This document shows positions 1-7,219 of a stretch of 25,832 bases of DNA, one piece after another (within the stretch, counting starts at the first letter, position 1; the number at the start of each line of letters is the position of its first letter). Below the pieces are notes generated by a model. It made no database searches. It was not told the origin of the DNA and was given only the letters and a program-made list of their open reading frames with translations. The DNA is from Gammaproteobacteria bacterium (GTDB taxonomy: Bacteria; Pseudomonadota; Gammaproteobacteria; UBA4575): assembly GCA_028281205.1 (NCBI GenBank), contig JANQKJ010000127.1:1-25832 (forward strand), given 5' to 3'. Both the position numbers and the translations under genes were made by a program.

Positions 1-604
1 CTCCAAAGGAGTCGGGGTTTATTTTGTAACTCAAAACCCAATTGATATTCCTGAATCGATTTTGGGCCAGTTAGGTAATCGCATTCAACATGCACTACGT
101 GCGTTTACTCCGCGTGACCAGAAAGCGGTTAAAGCCGCTGCACAAACATTCCGCAGCAATCCCAAGCTGGATGTAAAAGAAGTTATTACTCAACTGGGTG
201 TCGGCAAAGCATTGGTCTCTGTACTTGATGAACAAGGAGCGCCAACCATAGTTGAAAAAACCAAAATACGACCACCCGAATCGCGCATGGGGCCAGCCAC
301 TGCTAGCGAGAGAAAAGAAGTTATTAATCTAAGCCCTATATCAGACAAATATACTAAACGAGTCGACCGTAAAAGTGCATTTGAATTATTATCTACCCGA
401 GCCGAAAAAGCCGCAGCAGCTGAACAAGCAGCTGAAAAAGAAAGAAGATACAAAAAGCCTAGAGCTAAGAAATCCACTTCTAGACGTAGTAGTAGTCGCT
501 CTACAACTAACACTGTGATTCGAAGTGTGACTAAAATTGTAACCTCCCGAGTTGGCCAACAGCTTGTACGCGGCATACTCGGCTCTTTATTTAAAGGAAG
601 ATAA
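1..604 (+). CDS. yjgR: YjgR-like HerA/FtsK-type ATPase, C-terminal part (partial)
   Basis: The frame is open from the left edge (first full codon at 2) and stops at 604, so only the C-terminal ~200 residues are present. The visible start [20 protein letters not shown], followed by [20 protein letters not shown], is typical of the end of the ATPase core in YjgR/DUF853 proteins, which are relatives of the HerA helicase. After this comes a conserved region ending near [10 protein letters not shown], then an Ala/Glu-rich linker and a very basic Ser/Arg/Lys tail (about residues 135-155 of the visible part). The family is cytoplasmic and its physiological role is poorly defined. The TTG at 62 is not a real start, because homologous sequence continues upstream of it. 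The next gene begins 4 bases after the stop, suggesting an operon. Confidence 0.88.
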   Translation, partial: SKGVGVYFVTQNPIDIPESILGQLGNRIQHALRAFTPRDQKAVKAAAQTFRSNPKLDVKEVITQLGVGKALVSVLDEQGAPTIVEKTKIRPPESRMGPATASERKEVINLSPISDKYTKRVDRKSAFELLSTRAEKAAAAEQAAEKERRYKKPRAKKSTSRRSSSRSTTNTVIRSVTKIVTSRVGQQLVRGILGSLFKGR

Positions 605-608
605 CCCT

Positions 609-1040
609 GTGGAAGATACTCTTAAAAAGTTAATTGCCTCTAACCCTGGCGCATTAGATCTGAGCTCCCTGCGCTATCCCAAACCGCATGAAACTGCTGA
701 AAAAATAGTTGAAAACGCAACTGAAAATGCCTATCAATCAGCACGCGTATTACTGCAACGACTTTCACAGACCGTTACTGACTGGCGCAAAGAACTGAAC
801 GATGATGTTCAACCCGCCATACTGGCCATTCTAAATGGAGGCTTACAAATTGATGTAGAACGTATGGCGCAAGAGAGCTTTCATGGCATCCGTATCGAAG
901 GTTTACTCAACGGCAACCCATGTATGCTGCTATCACACCAGTCCAGTGTACAGTTATTATGCTTTGTCCAGAAAATTGAAAAGAAAAAACCGCGCCGAAA
1001 GATTGGCTTTATTATTGATGGTGTCGAGACAAAAGCTTAA
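609..1040 (+). CDS. Hypothetical protein, 143 residues
   Basis: I do not recognise this protein. The GTG at 609 is preferred as the start: a ribosome binding site (AAAGGAAG, 593-600) sits at good spacing and the gene then follows the yjgR-like stop without overlap. An ATG at 552 is in frame but would lie inside the upstream gene. The N-terminal half (residues ~1-75) looks helical and charged; the C-terminal half (~80-143) has alternating hydrophobic residues consistent with a small beta-rich domain. There is no signal peptide, membrane segment or evident catalytic motif. Close spacing suggests co-transcription with the yjgR-like gene. Function unknown. Confidence 0.75.
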   Translation: MEDTLKKLIASNPGALDLSSLRYPKPHETAEKIVENATENAYQSARVLLQRLSQTVTDWRKELNDDVQPAILAILNGGLQIDVERMAQESFHGIRIEGLLNGNPCMLLSHQSSVQLLCFVQKIEKKKPRRKIGFIIDGVETKA

Positions 1041-1247
1041 ATACATCATAAAACTATAAATCTACGCTAAATTACTTAGGCAGTTTATCGTTTAAATTAG
1101 GCTAACACGGCATTTTATCTAGTTAAAAAGTGCAATTATCTTTACCCTAAAGTGCCTAAAAATAGTTACTAATTTAAACATACGAATTTACAATAGCTTA
1201 TAGAGAAGTATAAAAAATATTCACAATTATTGCAGATAAAATATAAT

Positions 1248-1275
1248 TTGACTTTTCAATCATCTCGTCTACAAT
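1248..1275 (+). promoter_or_regulatory. Sigma70-like promoter boxes upstream of a small ORF
   Basis: TTGACT (1248-1253) and TACAAT (1270-1275) are separated by 16 bases, a good match to sigma70 consensus. A second -10-like TATAAT lies at 1242-1247 with a weaker TTCACA at 1220-1225. The first pair would start transcription near 1282, inside or just before the small ORF, implying leaderless or nearly leaderless translation. AT-rich sequence yields such matches by chance, so confidence is limited. Confidence 0.35.
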
Positions 1276-1375
1276 GCGTCGCATGAGCATGACTGACTTT
1301 TTACTTTTTTGGCTATTACCGATTATTGCTTTTATTGCCTTCTCAATCTGGGCAAACGAAAAGCTGTTTAAATAA
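1274..1375 (+). CDS. Possible small single-helix membrane peptide (28-33 residues)
   Basis: ATG at 1274 opens a 33-codon frame ending TAA at 1373-1375; ATGs at 1283 and 1289 are alternatives, the last giving 28 residues. The peptide is a short polar start, one hydrophobic helix (FLLFWLLPIIAFIAFSIW) and a charged end (NEKLFK). This is the architecture of small membrane proteins, such as accessory subunits or type I toxin peptides, but I recognise no family. No convincing Shine-Dalgarno sequence precedes any of the starts. The nearest promoter boxes overlap the first ATG. It may be a chance ORF. Confidence 0.3.
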   Translation: MRRMSMTDFLLFWLLPIIAFIAFSIWANEKLFK

Positions 1376-1386
1376 TCACTAACTAC

Positions 1387-2742
1387 TTATCTTTCTTGGA
1401 ATGCATTCTGGAAGCCACGGTAAACTGGCTTCAACAAATAGTCCAAGACTGTTTTTTCACCCGTCCTAATATCCGCAGTCACTGTCATACCGGGAATAAT
1501 CTTATATTTACCCGGCTGCACCCCTAGATATTTTTTAGCCAATCTGATCTGAGCTTTATAATATGGCTGATTTTCTTCATCGAAATATGTTGACGGACTA
1601 ATACGATCTACTGTTCCTTCAATCACACCAAAGCGCTGCGGGTCATAACTGCCTACTTTAACCACTGCCTCTTGGCCCACATGCACGTGTCCAATATCCT
1701 GTGTAGATACTCTTGATTCTACTATCAATTCCTTATCCACAGGCACGACCTCCATCAGCACTTGGCTCGGCTCAATTACCGCGCGAATAGTATTCACACT
1801 TATATTACTAATATATCCAGATACAGGCGCACGGATATGTAAACGATCAACACGATCACCAAACTTAACCAACTGCTCTTTAAGTTCTGCAATTTCCGCA
1901 GTCACCGCACCCGTGTCTAACTTGATTTGCTCTACAAACTTTCTTTCAATTTCCTCAAGATTGCTCTGTGCTTCTTTAATCGCCTCTTTTGCCACCTCTA
2001 TATTGGCGTTGCTTTGGATATAGTCTGTACGAATCTCAGCTAATTCAGCCTCACGATCTAGCAAATCACTTTTAGATACAACACCTTTTTTAACCAGTCC
2101 TGTTCTAATTTTTACCTGTTCCTGAACAACTTGCAGCTCTTGTTTAAGGGCCTTGGCTCTGGCTAAATCTCTTTTTAGCTCTTGTTTACGCTGCTGCACT
2201 TTAGTGTGCATAGTTTTCAACTGCGCTTGATGGCTACGCAACTGCGCTTGATAAGTTTCATATTCAATTACTGCCAGATCCGGATATTCATCTGCATATC
2301 GCTCAAACACAGGTGATTCCTGGAGCAATAACGCTTGCAAACGAATTTGTTTTAACACTAATGCTGAACTACGACTTTTTAGTTGATCGTAATCTGACTC
2401 AATCGCAATAGGTGAGACCTCCAATAAAATGTCACCTGTACTAACCAGCTGGCCTTCTTTAACTAAGATATCTTCAACAATACCGCCTTCAAAGTGTTGC
2501 ACTATATGATTATTTCCATGTGGGACAATTTTGCCTTCTGAAATAGCAACTTCGTTAACTGGGGTAATGTAAGTCCAAATCACAAACGCAACTACCAACA
2601 CAATAGTTGCTGCAATTCCGACACGTACCACACCCGGCGCATCAGATTCTTCTAACTGAATAGTTTGTGCAATATATCTTGCCCGGGCACGTGGCGTTTC
2701 TGCTCTAGTTGCATTTTTTAATGCATCATCTTCATTGCTCAT
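1387..2742 (-). CDS. HlyD-family type I secretion membrane fusion protein
   Basis: This is the periplasmic adaptor of a type I secretion system, linking the inner-membrane ABC exporter to TolC. With the start chosen here it has 451 residues. It shows a short cytoplasmic tail, one transmembrane helix (about 41-59) and a first lipoyl half ending in HFEGGIVEDILVKEGQ. A long coiled-coil hairpin follows (roughly 120-295), then the second lipoyl/beta-barrel part (RIRAPVSGYI-like region). The C-terminal family signature reads IIPGMTVTADIRTGEKTVLDYL. The ATG at 2742 is preferred over an upstream in-frame ATG/GTG because it follows the previous stop (2744-2746) by one base and has a GGAG at suitable distance. 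The gene is translationally coupled to the ABC subunit upstream. It has normal length and no missing signature. Confidence 0.93.
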   Translation of the reverse strand: MSNEDDALKNATRAETPRARARYIAQTIQLEESDAPGVVRVGIAATIVLVVAFVIWTYITPVNEVAISEGKIVPHGNNHIVQHFEGGIVEDILVKEGQLVSTGDILLEVSPIAIESDYDQLKSRSSALVLKQIRLQALLLQESPVFERYADEYPDLAVIEYETYQAQLRSHQAQLKTMHTKVQQRKQELKRDLARAKALKQELQVVQEQVKIRTGLVKKGVVSKSDLLDREAELAEIRTDYIQSNANIEVAKEAIKEAQSNLEEIERKFVEQIKLDTGAVTAEIAELKEQLVKFGDRVDRLHIRAPVSGYISNISVNTIRAVIEPSQVLMEVVPVDKELIVESRVSTQDIGHVHVGQEAVVKVGSYDPQRFGVIEGTVDRISPSTYFDEENQPYYKAQIRLAKKYLGVQPGKYKIIPGMTVTADIRTGEKTVLDYLLKPVYRGFQNAFQER

Positions 2743-2743
2743 A

Positions 2744-4918
2744 TTACTTTGCTCCATAAAGTGCTTGCATAACCTCATCAGGAGTACCAATGCCTTTAAT
2801 TATTCCTTCGGATAAGATAACAACACGATCCGCTAAGGTTATATGGCTTGGTCTATGACTTACCATGATGATAGTTTGCTTCCCTTTTCGTTCACTCAAC
2901 TGTTTAATCAATCTTCTATCACTGAGCATATCCAATGATTCTGCCGGCTCATCCAACAACAAAATTGGTGCCTGGCGAATATATGCTCTAGCCAAGCAAA
3001 TACCATGAACTAAACTAGCGGGTAATTTTGCAGAATTACTTTCGCCAACAACGGTATTAAAGCCATCTGGCAATTCTTTAATGGCTTCCAGAACGCTTGC
3101 TTCTCGTGCTGCATCAGCAATTTCTTTATCGGTTGCCATCGGATTAGTTAAACGCAGATTCTGTGCAATAGTGCCTTTAAACAAAGATGGTTTTTGTGGC
3201 ACGTAAGCAATCAAACGTCTTAAGTCAATAGCATTAAACTGACGTACATCTGTACCATCAATAGATAACACGCCGCTTTGCACACGGTACATACCGGCAA
3301 TAAGTTTTAAGATTGTGGATTTACCAGAGCCATTTTCACCCACAATCGAAATAAATTCATTGGCCTGAATATCAATACTTGCGCTCATCAGTGCCGCATC
3401 TGATTTGGGTCCATACCGGAAACTGACACGATCAAACTTAACCCGCCCTTCAATCTCCGGCATCAGCAACACGGTTTTACTATTTTCAGCTTCACTATTT
3501 AATTTCATTAACTGATTAAGCTGCTTAATACTTTGTGATACCTGGTCAATTTGAAGCATAGATAAACAAATGCCTTGCAACGGAGAAAGTACACGCCACA
3601 ATAAAGCCATTACAGCAATCAATATACCAATGGTGATTTCACCATTAATGACCTTTAATGTACCTATTGTGAGCACAGCAATCCCTGCGAGAGTCATTAA
3701 CGACTGACTCACACTATTAATGATCGAGTGTTTCATGGTTGTGCGGTAAGTTGCTGTCATTGCCTGACCAGAAATTTCACGGAAATTTTCTTTCCATGCG
3801 CCTTCTGCCCCCAGCGCTTTCAATTCACGCATACCTAAGAAAGTATCCATTAACATTCTTTGCCTAGTAGTACGTGCAGAAGCAGCCTCTCTAAGGTCTC
3901 GACTTAATCCTGGATACCAAACAAAAGAAAGTACTGCGTATAAAACCACCATTACTACAGGCACAATAGCGATCTCTCCTGCTAGTAAAGCAAGCACCAC
4001 TATAAAAAACAAAACAAAAGGTAATTCCAGAAATAAACTGGCAGCAGAACCAGAAAACAAATCTCGTACTGATTCAAATTGCTTAAGGCGAGTCAATTGT
4101 GATGATACAGTTGCTCTTTCAGTTAATTGCGGTGGCAAATACAAAAGTTTTTTTAGCGTTTCTACACCAATAATATAGTCCAGGCGTCCCGCGACCATAC
4201 CAATAGTTTTCGAACGCACCATTCTAAGTACCAACTCAATAATAAGCGCAATACTTAAACCACCCACAAGATAAGGCAAACTATTTGTTGAACGGGCACC
4301 AATAACATTGTCATAAACCACCATAATAAATAGCGGCACAGCCAGGGCAATAATGTTTACCACCATCGTCATGGCTAACAAGTGTTTAATTAGCTTCTTG
4401 AAATGCTTGACAGTATCCCCAAACCAATTATCTGTACCTATGTTACTCAACGGCAAAGCATGTGTTGGATGCATATCGGTAAATAAACACACTTTACCTT
4501 TATATGGTTGAATTTCTTTTTCTACAACGTCTCTGGCATGGCCATCAAATACAAGAAAATGATCATCGGTTCTATCAATAACTATCCACACTGCGTTGTT
4601 ATCCGACACATACAATACAGGGAATAATTCTGCTTTAACTTTGTCAAGTGACGTTCTTGTTTCGTCACTTTCATAACCAAGCGTAACAAGCAGATTCCTC
4701 AGATCCACAAGATCTAAATGGTCAACATAATGGGGCATAGCTTCTATTAGTTCACGCTGATAACCACTCCACCCCAGCGCATTAAGAAGTGGCAGAATAC
4801 ATGCCGCATACGGCGACACAGCATCCATATCTTCTACTCTTCCCTCTCGGATTGCGTTACACAAATCCTCTGAAATCGGCAGTCCTTGCTGATTATTAAA
4901 TGTTGACGTTTGATTCAT
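2744..4918 (-). CDS. Type I secretion ABC exporter subunit with C39-like domain
   Basis: This is an inner-membrane ABC exporter half-transporter of 724 residues. An N-terminal region (about 20-150) corresponds to the C39-peptidase fold, but no catalytic Cys/His/Asp arrangement is evident. It therefore resembles the non-proteolytic C39-like domain of HlyB-type exporters, which binds unfolded substrate. Six membrane helices follow (about 175-450), then the nucleotide-binding domain: Walker A GENGSGKS (527-534), Q-loop Gln575, Walker B ILLLDEP with Glu657, H-loop His688. The ABC signature LSGGQ is degenerate, reading LPASL (632-636). AAAGGAATATA before the ATG is a good ribosome binding site. 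It lies 10 bases after the other ABC gene and abuts the HlyD gene. The degenerate signature suggests it works only with the partner subunit. Confidence 0.92.
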   Translation of the reverse strand: MNQTSTFNNQQGLPISEDLCNAIREGRVEDMDAVSPYAACILPLLNALGWSGYQRELIEAMPHYVDHLDLVDLRNLLVTLGYESDETRTSLDKVKAELFPVLYVSDNNAVWIVIDRTDDHFLVFDGHARDVVEKEIQPYKGKVCLFTDMHPTHALPLSNIGTDNWFGDTVKHFKKLIKHLLAMTMVVNIIALAVPLFIMVVYDNVIGARSTNSLPYLVGGLSIALIIELVLRMVRSKTIGMVAGRLDYIIGVETLKKLLYLPPQLTERATVSSQLTRLKQFESVRDLFSGSAASLFLELPFVLFFIVVLALLAGEIAIVPVVMVVLYAVLSFVWYPGLSRDLREAASARTTRQRMLMDTFLGMRELKALGAEGAWKENFREISGQAMTATYRTTMKHSIINSVSQSLMTLAGIAVLTIGTLKVINGEITIGILIAVMALLWRVLSPLQGICLSMLQIDQVSQSIKQLNQLMKLNSEAENSKTVLLMPEIEGRVKFDRVSFRYGPKSDAALMSASIDIQANEFISIVGENGSGKSTILKLIAGMYRVQSGVLSIDGTDVRQFNAIDLRRLIAYVPQKPSLFKGTIAQNLRLTNPMATDKEIADAAREASVLEAIKELPDGFNTVVGESNSAKLPASLVHGICLARAYIRQAPILLLDEPAESLDMLSDRRLIKQLSERKGKQTIIMVSHRPSHITLADRVVILSEGIIKGIGTPDEVMQALYGAK

Positions 4919-4928
4919 TTATATTCCT

Positions 4929-6641
4929 TTAAGCCAGCATTGAATTATCATTAGTTGTCTGCAATTTTTTCTGCGACCATGGCAACTGAATCAAATCACC
5001 ATCTTCAAGAAGATAATTGCGGTCACATAAACGCAGAATTGACGGTCGATGAGAAACTATGATCATGGTGTGTTTTTCCCCTAGCTCACTAAGGAATTCC
5101 AATAGTATTTGATCATGCTTCACATCCAGCGAAGAATCAGCATCATCAAATAAGATTATTTTTGGCTCACCAAATATCATGCACCCTACTAATGAGCGCA
5201 CTAAAATTATTTGCTGACGAACACCTACTGGAAGAGAATCATAATTTGCACCGCTGACTTTAGTATCCAAACCATCAGGCAAGCGCATCAATACCCCTGT
5301 TAAACCAATCTTATTTGCGATTTCTATGGCACGGTCAACTGCCGCACCTTCTCTAAACATAGTTAAATTATCTAATATTGTGCCGTCAAAGATTATTCCA
5401 TGTTGCGGCATGTAACCTATTTGTGCACGCATTGATGATCTATCATGATGGCGAATATCTATGCCATCGATTTTTATTACGCCTTCTCTAGGCGACATGA
5501 AGCCCATTAATAATTCAACCAACGTGCTCTTACCCGACCCATTAGAGCCCGTGATCCCTACAGATTCACCCTGCGCTATTTTCAACGACACGCCATTAAT
5601 TAAATCTTCTTCATCATGCTCATATTTAAAATGAACATTCTCAAATTCAATATCACCTTTAATTTGTATTTTATCCGGTTTATCATTAACAGCTTCCAAC
5701 GGAATATTTTCTAGCTCACGGATTTTCTCTTTGGCTATACTAATACCTTGCAATTGCGTCCACAGTCCCATTGCTTTCAATGCTGGCTGCATGATGCGCC
5801 CTGATAGCATAGTGCCTGCTGCAAGCGCACCTACCGTGAGCTCTCCACTAACAACATAAATACTGCCTATACCAACAAAACACATCATTGCTACTTGTGA
5901 AAAAGTAGCTCCGACACTTTGAATAACGCTATTGATATTACTTAATTCATATATTGAATTAGCAGAATTACCTTGCAAACGCTCAAGCCTTCTCATCATC
6001 GGTGCTTCCAGAGCCATTGACTTGATGATATGCATGCCCTGTAATACTTCAATCAAGAAATTTTGTTTTCTTTCACTGGCATCTGACTTTTCATTTAATG
6101 TTTCTTTAAGTTTCTTCCCCATTACATACGAAACAATAGCGAATACCAACATTACTGAAAGTGGCACGAATACAAGCTGAGGAGAAAACACCCATATCAA
6201 ACTCAGGAATACTAATACAAACGGAAGGTCAACTAACATCAAGATTGTTTGACCGGAATAAAACTCACGTATTTGTTTTACTGCATCAATTTTATCTAAG
6301 TGACGGCCAATAGACTTACTTTCGAATTTAACAAGGTCAGCATGCAACACATGATCCAATAACTCTATGGTTGTTGCATGTTCATATTGCGCACCTTTCC
6401 AAGCAAGTATGGTGGATCTTGCTATGCGCAGAAATACTTCAATTAACGCCGCAAAAATCAAGGCACTTACCATAAGTGCGAAGGTATCAAGTGCCTGGTT
6501 CGGAAGTATGCGGTCATATACTTGTAAAATAACAAGCGGCAATGCTAGTGAAGTAATGTTCAACACCAACGAAGCTAGCAATACATCGGCACGATGCCAA
6601 TGATTTGGTATATCAATTTTATTATTATCTTTTACAATCAT
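4929..6641 (-). CDS. Type I secretion ABC exporter subunit without C39 domain, degenerate ATPase
   Basis: This 570-residue ABC half-transporter begins directly with the membrane domain (helices from about 18 to 300) and has no C39-like domain. Its nucleotide-binding domain has Walker A GSNGSGKS (365-372), Q-loop Gln413 and H-loop His531. The Walker B segment reads IILFDDAD, so the catalytic Glu is replaced by Asp500. The signature reads LPVGV (470-474), keeping only the second Gly of LSGGQ. Glu-to-Asp at this position is typical of the degenerate half of heterodimeric ABC exporters. It is first in the tri-cistron with the second ABC subunit and HlyD. The closest described arrangement I know is RtxB/RtxE plus RtxD of Vibrio cholerae MARTX secretion. 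The ribosome binding site is weak (GGTAG). Confidence 0.9.
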   Translation of the reverse strand: MIVKDNNKIDIPNHWHRADVLLASLVLNITSLALPLVILQVYDRILPNQALDTFALMVSALIFAALIEVFLRIARSTILAWKGAQYEHATTIELLDHVLHADLVKFESKSIGRHLDKIDAVKQIREFYSGQTILMLVDLPFVLVFLSLIWVFSPQLVFVPLSVMLVFAIVSYVMGKKLKETLNEKSDASERKQNFLIEVLQGMHIIKSMALEAPMMRRLERLQGNSANSIYELSNINSVIQSVGATFSQVAMMCFVGIGSIYVVSGELTVGALAAGTMLSGRIMQPALKAMGLWTQLQGISIAKEKIRELENIPLEAVNDKPDKIQIKGDIEFENVHFKYEHDEEDLINGVSLKIAQGESVGITGSNGSGKSTLVELLMGFMSPREGVIKIDGIDIRHHDRSSMRAQIGYMPQHGIIFDGTILDNLTMFREGAAVDRAIEIANKIGLTGVLMRLPDGLDTKVSGANYDSLPVGVRQQIILVRSLVGCMIFGEPKIILFDDADSSLDVKHDQILLEFLSELGEKHTMIIVSHRPSILRLCDRNYLLEDGDLIQLPWSQKKLQTTNDNSMLA

Positions 6642-6911
6642 TTATCGCAACTACCAACTTAATAGTGAATTAGCTGAGTAACGCAAAACTTCTAAACGCA
6701 CACAACTCACCAACCAGCAATACAGGTCACATTGCGGGCTTGTGTGGGTTAACGGCAAAATACAAAAGATATTTAGTAACTTAGAAGCTACGCCGACAAA
6801 TTTCCGACGCGTGTCATATACAATCTAACTAGCAGATTTTGGAAAGAGCTTTACAGTATTGTGTAATAACTTTATGCCACCTGTCGGCTTTTTTATACGT
6901 TCAATTTTTTG
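6642..6911. other. Intergenic region between substrate and exporter genes
   Basis: These 270 bases separate the acidic 88-codon gene from the first ABC gene, both on the - strand. A 7-base inverted repeat is present: GCCGACA (6792-6798) and TGTCGGC (6882-6888), with six T's (6889-6894) after the second arm on the + strand. A second CCGAC lies between them at about 6804-6808. On the - strand, TTGCGT (6686-6681) and TATTAA (6664-6659), 16 bases apart, are a weak promoter candidate, but the leader would be only about 11 bases. No protein-coding gene is supported. Confidence 0.4.
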
Positions 6912-7178
6912 CTACCAATCAAAATCATCAATATCACTTGCAACAATCGCATTTGAGACATCATCCATATATTCTGCGAGTGCATCTTGATTATCTTCAA
7001 CAACCCATGAATTTGAACAATTCACATGCTGGATTTCCATATATTCTTCATCGATAGCATCCATCCAGATTTCCTCTGACTCTTGGGCCAGCTCTTTTAT
7101 GAGCTCTTCATGGGCAATAATTTCTTCTTCGTCATTAAAGTCATAATTTTCTTGTAGCAACTTACATTTACCAGCCAT
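6912..7178 (-). CDS. Small very acidic protein between T1SS substrate and exporter
   Basis: I do not recognise this 88-residue protein. It contains 27 Asp/Glu (about 31%), only three Lys and no Arg, so its pI must be extremely low. Two Cys residues are present (positions 5 and 54). There is no signal peptide, membrane segment or double-glycine leader. It is predicted mostly helical from composition. It starts 41 bases after the large RTX protein and is probably co-transcribed with it. Its last residues, IDDFDW, resemble the last residues of the large protein, ENIEW, both ending in acidic residue plus Trp. It could be a second small type I substrate, or a cytoplasmic export chaperone or antifolding factor, since many secretion chaperones are small and acidic. 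These roles are inference only. Confidence 0.75.
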   Translation of the reverse strand: MAGKCKLLQENYDFNDEEEIIAHEELIKELAQESEEIWMDAIDEEYMEIQHVNCSNSWVVEDNQDALAEYMDDVSNAIVASDIDDFDW

Positions 7179-7219
7179 TATTTACATGCTCAATATTTAT
7201 TTGTGTTATAGCTTATTGT

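Larger units (their letters stand above)
1041..1386. other. AT-rich intergenic region between convergent genes
   Basis: This 346-base stretch lies between the end of the + strand hypothetical gene and the end of the - strand HlyD-type gene. It is strongly AT-rich. A 7-base inverted repeat is visible (TTAGGCA 1076-1082 and TGCCTAA 1153-1159), but the 70-base loop and lack of an adjacent T-run argue against a classical terminator. Near the right end are promoter-like boxes on the + strand and a possible 33-codon ORF, listed separately. No tRNA, CRISPR or insertion sequence is seen. Confidence 0.6.

Noticed and set aside
190..576. - strand frame of 128 codons opposite the yjgR-like gene
   Set aside because: It is a shadow of a conserved coding region on the other strand.
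552..608. ATG at 552 as start of the second gene
   Set aside because: It overlaps 53 bases of the upstream gene; the GTG at 609 has a better placed ribosome binding site.
1076..1159. TTAGGCA/TGCCTAA inverted repeat as a terminator
   Set aside because: The loop is 70 bases and neither arm is followed by a T-run.
2743..2790. N-terminal extension of the HlyD-type protein
   Set aside because: It would overlap the end of the ABC gene; the ATG at 2742 has GGAG at good spacing and the family does not need the extra residues.
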